Source: Vitis vinifera
Lineage: Eukaryota > Streptophyta > Magnoliopsida > Vitales > Vitaceae
Length of the DNA stretch: 64,000 bases
Direction of reading: 5' to 3'
Assembly (NCBI RefSeq): GCF_030704535.1
Contig: NC_012119.1
Coordinates: 610,001-674,000 of the forward strand
Part shown: piece by piece, positions 1 to 9,109 of the stretch
Layout of the letters: each line of letters opens with the position of its first letter
Numbering within the stretch: position 1 is the stretch's first letter
The notes under the pieces: model-generated
What the model was told of the DNA's origin: nothing
What the model saw: the letters and a program-made list of their open reading frames with translations, nothing else
The model's database searches: none
Made by a program: the position numbers and the translations under genes

Positions 1-376
1 AATCGTTTGCTTTATCGAACAAAGCGGGGGTCTTGGTTGGCCCCCTATTTTCAACCATTACAGCTGGCGTCGACCAGCTTTGCGATACGGACGGACACGA
101 AGAAGAAGGCAGGCAGCGGAAATGCAAAAGAGAAGAGCAAAGATTCCCGACCCAGAGCATGTTATTGACTCAACCACAAATCTGTTGAATGAAGGCCGTT
201 TAGGGCTTACTCTCAGCCACTAGTTAGAAGGAAATCCCGTGATCTACGACCACCCTTATGCAGTAAAGAAAGCAAGTGAGGCGGGCTAAGATTCCTAACG
301 TAACAGGATTCGATGTTGCACTATCTTCAACTCTTCTCGGGATCCGGAGTTTTTCGAGAAAAGGTCCCATCCTTCA

Positions 377-454
377 ATATCATGATTGGGTCGACCAGGC
401 CAGATCATGAGTGAAATATCATGATCGGGTCGACCAGGCCAGATCATGAGTGAA
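377..454. repeat. 39-bp tandem repeat, two copies, upstream of nad1
   Basis: Units at 377-415 and 416-454 are identical except for one T/C difference. Each unit has an internal inverted repeat (TCATGAT ... ATCATGA) around a GGTCGACC core, so each could fold into a hairpin. The second copy ends 13 bases before the first ATG of nad1, so the repeat forms the immediate 5' leader of that exon and could affect leader folding. Confidence 0.9.
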
Positions 455-467
455 TAGAAAATCGAAA

Positions 468-861
468 ATGTCAATAGCAGTTGCTGTTCCAGCTGAAATA
501 CTTGGAATAATTCTACCACTTCTACTAGGAGTAGCCTTTTTAGTGCTAGCTGAACGTAAAGTAATGGCTTTTGTGCAACGTCGAAAGGGTCCTGATGTAG
601 TGGGATCGTTCGGATTGTTACAACCTCTAGCAGATGGTTCGAAATTGATTCTAAAAGAACCTATTTCACCAAGTAGTGCAAATTTCTCCCTTTTTAGAAT
701 GGCTCCAGTGGCTACATTTATGTTAAGTCTGGTCGCTCGGGCCGTTGTACCTTTTGATTATGGTATGGTATTGTCAGATCCGAACATAGGGCTACTTTAT
801 TTGTTTGCCATATCTTCGCTAGGTGTTTATGGAATTATTACAGCAGGTCGGTCTAGTAATT
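468..861 (+). CDS. nad1: nad1 exon a (NADH dehydrogenase subunit 1, N-terminal exon of a trans-spliced gene)
   Basis: This encodes the first ~131 residues of the ND1 subunit of mitochondrial complex I, an inner-membrane protein of the quinone-binding module. The conserved block [18 protein letters not shown] lies at residues 29-46. The reading frame stops right after GRSSN, where angiosperm nad1 exon a joins exon b by trans-splicing (intron nad1i394); exons b-e are not in this window. Expected C-to-U editing sites can be inferred from the family: R91 to W, P105 to L, T125 to I and R128 to W. The start reads [10 protein letters not shown]. The family as I remember it begins MYIAVPAE, often from an edited ACG, so this N-terminus is two residues longer and starts at a genomic ATG. 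The 3' exon edge is placed to within a few bases. Confidence 0.9.
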
Positions 862-1110
862 AGGGGGCGGCCGTTCGGTCGCCTATGATACTAGGACCAA
901 TAGGTCAAAAATGGGTTTGTGCCGCAGGTGTTGAACGATCTACTCTACACAGGTGTGGGCTTACAGGGCTAGGGCTCATAAACCCTTTCTTTCATTCTCT
1001 GATCTACGACCACCCTGGTCGGTCACTTTTCCGGGCCGGGATCGATAAGTGGAAGTCATAAAAAAGAGATGTTTCTCTTCACACCTCAGATCAAGAGGAA
1101 GGGTAGCTTG
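862..1110 (+). other. Probable 5' part of the trans-spliced group II intron after nad1 exon a
   Basis: The intron half must begin directly after exon a. The sequence starts with a GC-rich hairpin (GGCGGCC, loop, GGTCGCC at about 865-882) and continues as structured non-coding DNA. I do not see a canonical GTGYG 5' end. How far the intron half extends is unknown; GC-rich material at 1870-2320 may also belong to it. A GATCTACGACCACCC dispersed motif lies at 1001-1015. Confidence 0.5.
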
Positions 1111-1117
1111 TCAAGCT

Positions 1118-1262
1118 GGCCTATATATATATATATATATATTATTATTAATATATCAAAATATATAAATATATATATTAATAAATATATTTATTAATAT
1201 ATATAAAGATATATATTAATTATATATATATATATAATTATTATAAATAATAAGAAGATAGA
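1118..1262. repeat. AT-only low-complexity tract
   Basis: About 145 bases of almost pure A/T, mainly TA dinucleotide runs broken by AATA and TTAT. It has no coding potential and is far more AT-rich than its surroundings. It may be slippage-expanded sequence or decayed organellar DNA. Confidence 0.85.
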
Positions 1263-3553
1263 AATAAAAAGATTCGCTATCTTTTAACCGGCTGTTTTTC
1301 TTTGTCAACGCTACTAAGGACCTATAGGTTCACCTACTTCACTTATGAAAGATAATGATAATGGGTTATTCAAAAAGGAAAGCTACTTAGCCCTACATTA
1401 GTATAAGTAAGCGGCTGAGTTAGCCCCTACTAATGTATTGTATAGTAGGGTATAGTATAGTAGGCGAGCGGGTTAGCGAAGACGCTTAGGCTAATAGATA
1501 AGAGAGCGTCGGTGCGTAGCCTTCATTCTACTACGCTACGCAAAGGTTACGAAGTCACTTAGCTCGACGTTAGGAGAGTCAAGGGGGAACGCCATACCTA
1601 CATAGAAGAACCGCTGTTCGCTGACTTTCTAAGGTCTAACCTTTCGCTCCCCTACTGAAAAGGGGCAAAGCCGCTTCGCACCACTGATAGACTACTTAAG
1701 ATTCAATTCAAAAGGCCCTACTTAGTTTCGCAAGCCTTTGTCATTTTCAGTCAACTAAGTAGGGCCTGAGGCCCCCTGCGAATCCGTAAATCTGAGGAGC
1801 ATGCCGCAACAAAAGGATGGTCCCCTATGCATTTCATTCTTTCCGGAAGGGAAAAAAGAATAAAGTACCCCCCATCATGGTGAACCTCTCCTTGTGATCG
1901 GGATGAGGTAGATGCCTCCCAGCCGGGGGGCGGATCGAATCGGAGTTTCCTTAGGTAGCCACCGACCTACAGTTATCCTTAAACTTCCGTGCTTGGTGGA
2001 GAAGAAGCGAACAAAGGTACGCTCGCTTGCTGTCTTGTTCTCTGCCGCGAACTGGGATCGCTCGCCAGCTAGGTCAGATTGGAGCAACATTTTATGAGAA
2101 CATATTACCCATCTTCGGGGACAAGGGGCGGAACGACCTCTCGATCTACTTACTGCAGCCCAGGAAGAAAAACGTCGTCTAGGCGTTCCCTGTTGCTCCG
2201 ATCTCCCCTACGCCTAGGACGTTGTCTGGGCCAAGAGCCATAGTTAGTTGCTGTTTTCATTTCATTTGGTTGTTTTTTTTTTCTCGTTGTTGATACCGGC
2301 AAGACCCAGCCAGATGATGTCTGCTGGTTGGTAGTGAGAGGACTCTTAGTACCTGCATACCCAAAAGGGGGCGCTGATTAAAAAACAAGAATTTGATTTT
2401 ATTTCTTGCTCTCCCTTAGCAGCGGGAAAGGAGTCTATCTATCTGCCTAGCTTTGGTAGATTTCCCCCAACGCAATCCACAGAAATTCCACGAATCCCTT
2501 GGTGGATAAGTCCGACAACTCAGCAGCAGTGCGGAATTGAGTTTCTCGTCCGGTGGATCTGATCTATAGTTAGGGGGCAATACATACCAAAAGGTTCGAA
2601 GAAGGAACGCGCATAAGAGTATATAACCAACCCACCCTTCTGTATAACCTATTCACATTAGTGAAGCGGCTGGATGCATAAGGGAAGTGCACGTTTGTGA
2701 GACCTTAGTCGGGATGCATAGGGGAGTCAACCTACGAGCACGGAAGAGCGTGGTACCGCTGCCCCTCTCTAAGTAAAGGTAAAGTCTCTCCTTCAGCTAG
2801 AATGTAAGGAAATTGAAAGAAGCGGAAAAGGGTCAAACGCGGTTGCTAGCATCGAAGAGAGCCGTAGCCGTCATCGACGATAAAGTGGGAGTTCGGACTT
2901 GGCGAACGAGCTCTTGCCGCGGGAGAGGAAAGCGGGGCAGGCAAAATAACCATTCCGGTGGTTGATAGTGGAGCAAAGGGTGGTCGAAGATCAGGAACTA
3001 CCTACTATACCAACGGAGCAAAGCCCTTTCCATACGCTATCGATTGGTATAGCTCAGAATGGTTCTGGATCGATTCCACCGGAACTTCAAAACGATTACT
3101 GGCCGATGTTCCGGTATGGCGGGTGTACGAGTATACCATTAGAGTCCGTCCATACCAATGGTGGAGTGAAAAGCTGTCGTGATTCATCTCCACCTGCCAA
3201 CCATGGGAACTGACTTATGAATCTAACCTTTTTTTTTTGAATAAACCGTCGGCTCATGGAGCTACAGGGAATGAGACTGACAGAAAAGGGTAAACTCCTG
3301 CCATAGTTATTATGCCCCCAAACTCGACAGTTTTGTGATCATCCCCCCTAGCTCACATGGACTATGTTACGCCTTCCAATGGATAAACGTTAGTACCCGT
3401 GGATAGAGATGTTTTCCCAATGATTGATAGATATACCGGGGAGATAGTTTGGCAAGCAAGATCTTCTACTGGAAATGAACTTCTACGGGAGTCACTTCGT
3501 CGGATAGGCCGGAGTGGTGTCGGGATCAGTGGCGAAATAGGATAGCGATAGCG
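1263..3553. other. Spacer without a recognised gene
   Basis: No protein family is recognised. A GC-rich block at about 1870-2330 looks structured and could belong to trans-intron sequence near nad1. Short overlapping ORFs at 2958-3213 match nothing I know. A variant of the dispersed motif (GGTGGTCGAAGATC) lies at 2978-2992. Confidence 0.5.
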
Positions 3554-3892
3554 ATGGAGGTCAACAATATGCTGCTACCAAAGATGCAACTGAGGACGAG
3601 ACGGGGGGTGCTTTCTCCGTCTCCCGCCACGAGCCGCCCAGGTGAGCTATCAAGGGATAGGAGTGCCCGTCCCTTCTCAACCGTACAACCCTCCCCCTCG
3701 CTCTACCCACCATGTTCAGTGCCCAAACATGGATATGCCTACCTACACCTTTCTTCTCCACCTTTAGCCCCTCTTCACAGCCCTAAACGGCCTTGTTTCC
3801 TTATCCGATCGATCTTTGGTAAGATCCCTGAACCCACCGACCTGGAATCGAATGAGTTTGCTAATCTCTGTTATGTAACCCCCCGCCCTTAG
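3554..3892 (+). CDS. Hypothetical 112-residue ORF
   Basis: An ATG-started ORF rich in Pro, Ser and Arg, with no membrane segment, signal peptide or motif that I can name. It lies alone in a spacer. Such ORFs occur by chance in GC-balanced plant mitochondrial spacers, and I see no support for expression. Function unknown. Confidence 0.2.
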   Translation: MEVNNMLLPKMQLRTRRGVLSPSPATSRPGELSRDRSARPFSTVQPSPSLYPPCSVPKHGYAYLHLSSPPLAPLHSPKRPCFLIRSIFGKIPEPTDLESNEFANLCYVTPRP

Positions 3893-5045
3893 TTCTCCTG
3901 TGCCCTAGCTGAGCCTTGTTGCTTAGCAGGGCTTGTGTTTGGTGAGGAGCGCTAGCTTAAAGCTCTTACTTATGGTGGGTTCCGTTTTCCCCTAAAAACG
4001 AAAGCGACTTAGCTACTAGTCCGAAAGCCAAAAGCCGAAGGCCAATGACACTAGCTAACCAACTGAGAGAGATGCCACTACTAGAGCGACGGAAGGCAGG
4101 TTTCACCGACTAGTCTTTTTTATAATATTATTAGGATAATCAAGACAAGCCCTTATAGCGCAATTAAGCCACAACCTAAATTCAAGACAGCCCGCCCTTA
4201 GCTCAACAAACCGTTACGCTCGGGTACCTTAGAAAACCTTTAGCCTTGCCTCCACTTGCTGAAAACCCCTTCGCTCCACTCCCTTACAAAGACCGTAGGA
4301 GTTCCAACAAGGTTCAGTTATTCAAAAGCGAAAGAGGAAAGGAAAATCCCATTCTGGTCGAGCCTTCCTTCTCCTACGTGGGGCCCTTAGAAGGTCAGAA
4401 GGCTTGCCTCCGTGCCTAAGAGATGGCACGTGAACTCGCAAGCCGCAATTGCATTTGCCAGAGGACCACTCCGCCACCATTGCCTTCTCCGCAAGAGCTG
4501 CCATCAAAATCAACCTTTGTCAATGTCTAAAAGTCAAAAAAACTTTCTCACCCGAGTAGAAAATACTGAAGATATACCCATTCCAGCATCTCCACACACC
4601 ATTGCTTCCTTTTTCATCGACGATCGGCCTAGCCCTGACTTTGTATTCCGCCATCCTTCCTATGGTAAGGGGGTCTTAATTAAGGCATATTCCCATGATA
4701 ATGAGATCAGGCCATCAATATCAGAGGCCAATTTGCTACCTAGCTTAATCCCATAAGTCATTGGCATATTTACTACCAGTACATAAGTAATTATCTTCTT
4801 TTCAGGGATGGGTGCTAAGTAGCCTCAATATCCTTTATTTTACCTACCACTTCGACTTTGCTAGAAGAAAGTTTTTAACATTGGCGGCGGGGGCCCCGTA
4901 TAGCATATGAGATTCCCGTTCGTCAACTCCGATAGGCATCACTCCTAAGCTCCAGAATCCAATAGGCGGTTGCAACACTTGTTGATCTCCATTTTACCAG
5001 CAGTGAGTAGGAGGTGGCTTACTTGCAGCAATTTCTTGGGCGATT
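3893..5045. other. Spacer with one weak ORF
   Basis: No recognised gene. An ATG-started ORF of 114 residues at 4412-4756 has no family signature; it is hydrophilic in its N-terminal half and has an acidic patch around residues 50-60. The rest shows no clear repeats. Confidence 0.4.
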
Positions 5046-5656
5046 GTGTCCCCCTCAAAGTCCTGGAGTATGGGCCTGCCTGGTGAATCTACACGATTTA
5101 GCCTATCAGGATCCGGTTTTTTGGTTGGTGCGGGAGTAGGTGCCTCTGGCAGAGCATCCGCCATCTGTTTGCTAACGGAAAGCAGCGACTTACTAGATAG
5201 GAGCCCGTTCCAGGATTCGTTTTGGGGGACCATCTCGATCGAAACGGTTATCTATGCTTGGAGGACAATCAATTGCTCAAGCTTGTCTAACGACCCTCCA
5301 TTCAAATCATTTACGAGAATAGAACCTTTATCTGTATGGGAAAGAGGGGTTCTACCTATGCGTCGGTTGGGAGGAGGGCCGGGAAGTCTGAAGGGAATGG
5401 ATGTTTTCCGGGGTTCAAAAACAACAAATCTGTGAATTTGGACTCAAAAGTCGATGAGCAAACAGTTAGGGGAGTTGCAAGAGCATTTAGGGACAAGAGA
5501 GGAGATATCAATCAGCCGAGTGGCCATTTTTCCTCCAAGTTTGACATGGGATCATACCTACTGTATTCATTTGCATTCTTTGATAAGGAGTTTCAAAAGG
5601 TATCTGGGGAGTACGAGAAGCAGGGGCAGCCGATAAGGATAAAGGTTGGGACCTAG
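5046..5656 (+). CDS. Two overlapping hypothetical ORFs (129 and 106 residues)
   Basis: ORFs at 5046-5435 and 5336-5656 overlap by 100 bases in different frames. The second contains a plausible globular stretch (KVDEQTVRGVARAFRDKRGD, then SSKFDMGSYLLYSFAFFDKE) with amphipathic spacing, so it may be a remnant of a real protein, possibly from a mitochondrial plasmid or nuclear source. I cannot name a family. Confidence 0.2.
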
Positions 5657-5903
5657 AAAAATGTCAGAATCAAACCAAATTTATATTAAGGCGACACCAA
5701 AAAAAAAAGACTCAAATGGAATAAAGAAAGTAACAAAATTAAAGATCAAGATCCAGTGAAGCACGAAAACGTGAATGCACGGCATTTAGGAGAGGTGAGA
5801 AGATAAGGTAAGGATTAGAGAGAAGGGAGACTATAAGGAGAAAGGGGATTTAATGTAGGCTGTCCCCATTAGCGCTAGTTAGCCCTATAACCTTAAGATA
5901 CCA

Positions 5904-5950
5904 AATTATAAATTCAAAAAAATGCAATTAGCAAGTTTGAATTTATAATT
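5904..5950. repeat. Perfect 15-bp inverted repeat with 17-base loop
   Basis: Arm 5904-5918 (AATTATAAATTCAAA) is exactly complementary to 5936-5950 (TTTGAATTTATAATT). The stem is AT-rich and lies in a spacer with no gene close by. Similar stem and loop sizes occur at 9064-9109. Such foldbacks can stabilise mitochondrial RNA 3' ends, but no transcript is evident here. Confidence 0.85.
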
Positions 5951-8449
5951 AAGAAGAGATTCCACATTTTCTACTATACCCATTATCATTCTACTGATAC
6001 TAGCCCTTTGAGAGGGTGGTTTGATTTATCGGGGCATGCTACCGAGGGGGGGGGATACTCGGGATGCCGGGGGAGACGACCGTTCCCCCCACCTCAAAAG
6101 GGGCCCAACTCCTTTCCTTTAACTTCTTTTTTGGCATTTTGTTAAATTGGTTAGTTAGTCTTTGTTGTGGTTTGTGTGTATGTTAGTGTGTCTGTCTGTC
6201 TGTTTAGCACTATTCGGCTAAGTTTTGTAAAGCACTTATTAGCGTTCGTATATCCTCCTTTCCTACTGTTTTCGTCTTTTCTTTCTTTGCTTTGCTTTCT
6301 CGCTCTTTTGCTATTTCTTACAGCCTTTTAATGTTGCCCTACTATATTAGCTTCAATACACTCTTACTCGTTTTATTTATTATGGCATAACTCGATTATA
6401 GGAAAATCTCGTATCTTCCTTTAGCAGCTCGATTTAGCAAGATCGCTGGTACTCTTTTATGAGATAATCTCGTACTAACTCGCTTGAGCAAGCTCAATCT
6501 CGCTCTAACCACTGTTTGCTTTCTTCGCCCGGTGATATGTGATGGTGTACTCAACCCCTCCCTCCTTCTCGGATAGAAATGCTGGCCGACTCGCTTGGCT
6601 CGCCTATCTCCATCTCTCGAGCGACTTCCAACGCTTTCGCCTCTTGGGCGACTTGCTATCGGTGTCGCAGCTCTTCTCCTTTCTATCATTCTTTCTTTCT
6701 CTAGAATTTATATTCAATATCAATTCTAACAAGACCAGCCTTGCCATTGCTTATTCGGTGTTCCAGCAGCTCTCTACTGCACATCGAGACAATCGGCCGC
6801 ATTGCAGTCGAATGATCGATCTTCTGCCGAGTTCCCCCCCCTCAGCTCACGCGATAATCGGGACAGAGAGAATGGACTTGATTCACGCCCACGAGCCATC
6901 CGGCAAGAACGAGAGCAAGAATTTCCACGTCCAGTAGGAAGTAGGGAGACCACCCCTCACTCTCGTCAGCTGTACATACGTCACCTTCCATTGTCTTAGC
7001 GAAGATTTCAACGTACTCCTGCGTGCCGGGAAGTCAATTCCTTACCCTAGAAAGCCAGTCTTCTTCGGAACCCGCCAATCAATCCATCTTTAAGCGAGAG
7101 TCGGAAGATCTAGCCCAGGTGGGTTTCAATACGCAGGCGAACAGCGGGATCGCACAGCACTTATATAATAGAATACGCAATTCGCGCGTGAATGTACACG
7201 ATCATCAAATGTGGAGGAACTTCCACCCCTTTCATTTAGTGCTCGCTCGCGCAGAACGGAAGACCAAGCATAGGCACGCGAGGGGCACTTTTTAAGATTA
7301 TCATTTCCTTCCGCACTCAAACCTAAATTCTTAGTTTTGTGTCTGCTTTCATGAGAGGAAATTACCTATTTTAAAAGTTTTACGTAATGAGATGTGGCCT
7401 GCCTGACTAGGTCCCCTTCTAGGGATATGGGTCCCGGGGAGGGTATAGTATACAATTTTTTCCTTCTTGATCGAAGCTCTATGTCTCATTCAGTCCTTCG
7501 CAAGCTTCCTTCAAAGGAAGAGTCCATAGGCGCGAATACTCGGATTGGGCTTGGAAGTCCCCACTGAGCGGTCTGTCTATTGATGCACCGGATGCTTGTC
7601 CGAAAGCTCTGTTATCTCTATCTTCTGAATAATTGACTCCTAGGTACTCTTCCCCAACCAATAGCTCGCTGGCCGCTATCACTTCATTCGTTCGTTTCGT
7701 ACACTCCACTTGCTTTAGTGCTCGCTCCGGTACACTCTTGGGTTGGATATACAGATTGAAAACAAGGTTGGTCGTAGATCATGCATGAAAGATTCCCTTG
7801 AGAAGACCGATCTTCAAGCGGAAATTAATAACTCTAGCCTCATTTCTGGCCTTTTTTAGGGTCATAAACCCTCGTTTTTATGGTAGAAAGATGCCCTGTA
7901 TCCAAATCTTCATCTGTAGCAAAAGGAGAATCCGCAGTTTCAGACGCAACCGGAGAATCCGCTGAAACAAGAGACGCATTGGCATCCAAAGAAGCAAGGG
8001 TGGGCTAAAACCCTGCATTCAATAATGGCATAAAAAAAAGACTATAAGGGCTTTCGGGCTTAGCACCCGAACGAAGACACGACCCGTATTCTTTTCTGTT
8101 TCCGGTTAGTCTTATGTTTTTTTCGGAATCAGAGGAGCAGCCAAAGGGGCACCTATTTGCATCTGAAAAGCGGTACAGTCTGACCCTCCCCTTGCTTGCG
8201 GGTCAGGAAAAGACTCTCACCTCACCATCTCACTCTGAATCCGCAGAAAAGTATACCATATCGAACGAAGGAAAAGCAAACAGAAGGAATAGAAGCAAAG
8301 AAAGCCAAACCTCAACTACCTTAAAAAAGCTATCAGTCGATTAAGGAAGAACCCGTTCGGGCCCCTTATTCGCAAGGGTCCCTCACTCTATTACTAACTT
8401 AAAACTTTAAAAGCAAGAGGTTACATCAGCTGAAAAGATGTTAATGAAG
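5951..8449. other. Spacer without a recognised gene
   Basis: Only short ORFs of unremarkable composition, the longest at 6539-6937 (132 residues, no motif). A stretch at 6390-6520 has a recurrent CTCG-rich pattern. The dispersed motif appears on the minus strand at 7766-7780 (GATCTACGACCAACC). No RNA gene was seen. Confidence 0.4.
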
Positions 8450-8490
8450 AAGATCAGACGATGCAGACGTAATTTTATCGTCTGAATCTT
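8450..8490. repeat. Hairpin related to the one downstream of nad6
   Basis: Arm 8450-8462 (AAGATCAGACGAT) pairs with 8477-8490 (ATCGTCTGAATCTT) with a single-base bulge. An alternative CAGACG/CGTCTG pairing lies inside it. The left flank GAAGAAGATCAGACGA is shared with the hairpin at 12029-12079, so the two are probably copies of one small element. Confidence 0.75.
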
Positions 8491-9063
8491 ATTTCTCGTC
8501 TTCCCCCCCGGTTCGCTGGATGTAATTGATCCGATAGTGCGGGTTCGAGTCCTGCTCGTGACTGAATTCCACTGCTTTAGATTCAGTCAAATTGTGGGGC
8601 TATGACTGTTTGCATTGGAAATCAAAAAATTCCTCTACCCTCGCTATCAACTTAAACCCCCTCACTCCGGGTCTCAGATCCGGGGTTGTCAACCAAGTCT
8701 AGCCAACTTGTCCCATCCTTGTTCAAGAAATCCAACTTGAAAATCCTACTTGCTTGTACCCTAACTCGATCAACTTGATCAACTTGTTCGATCCCCTTAT
8801 TCTATCCATCGCACTTTTTGTCCTCTCGATCGAGATACCGAACTCGAATGGCGCCGTTTATCCGTAGAAAAAGAAGGAAGTAGTTGTTAGGTTGATCTTT
8901 CTTGAGAAAGGGCCCACGGGCAACCCATCGATGAAACAAATCTAACACAAGACAAGCTTCCCATCCCAAGCCTTTGTTCGGTAAAGCTGAGCAGAACATT
9001 CACAGTTGTTTTGTCTAAATACTTTTTTTTGAGTGGAACAAAGTCCAACTTGTTTTGTTAAGA
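8491..9063. other. Spacer with an isolated T-arm-like sequence
   Basis: At 8552-8568, GCGGGTTCGAGTCCTGC could fold as a tRNA T arm (5 bp with one G-U), followed by TCGTGAC. No matching 5' acceptor strand or anticodon arm is present. No protein gene was seen. Confidence 0.35.
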
Positions 9064-9109
9064 AAGAAAACGTGTAAGTAAATAAATTGTGAACTTTACA
9101 CGTTTTCTT
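9064..9109. repeat. Perfect 14-bp inverted repeat with 18-base loop
   Basis: Arm 9064-9077 (AAGAAAACGTGTAA) pairs exactly with 9096-9109 (TTACACGTTTTCTT). It is isolated in spacer DNA and resembles the foldback at 5904-5950 in size, though not in sequence. Confidence 0.85.

Noticed and set aside
8530-8575. Possible tRNA ending GCGGGTTCGAGTCCTGC + TCGTGAC
   Set aside because: Only a T arm folds. No 5' acceptor strand, D arm or anticodon arm matches, so it is not called as a tRNA gene.
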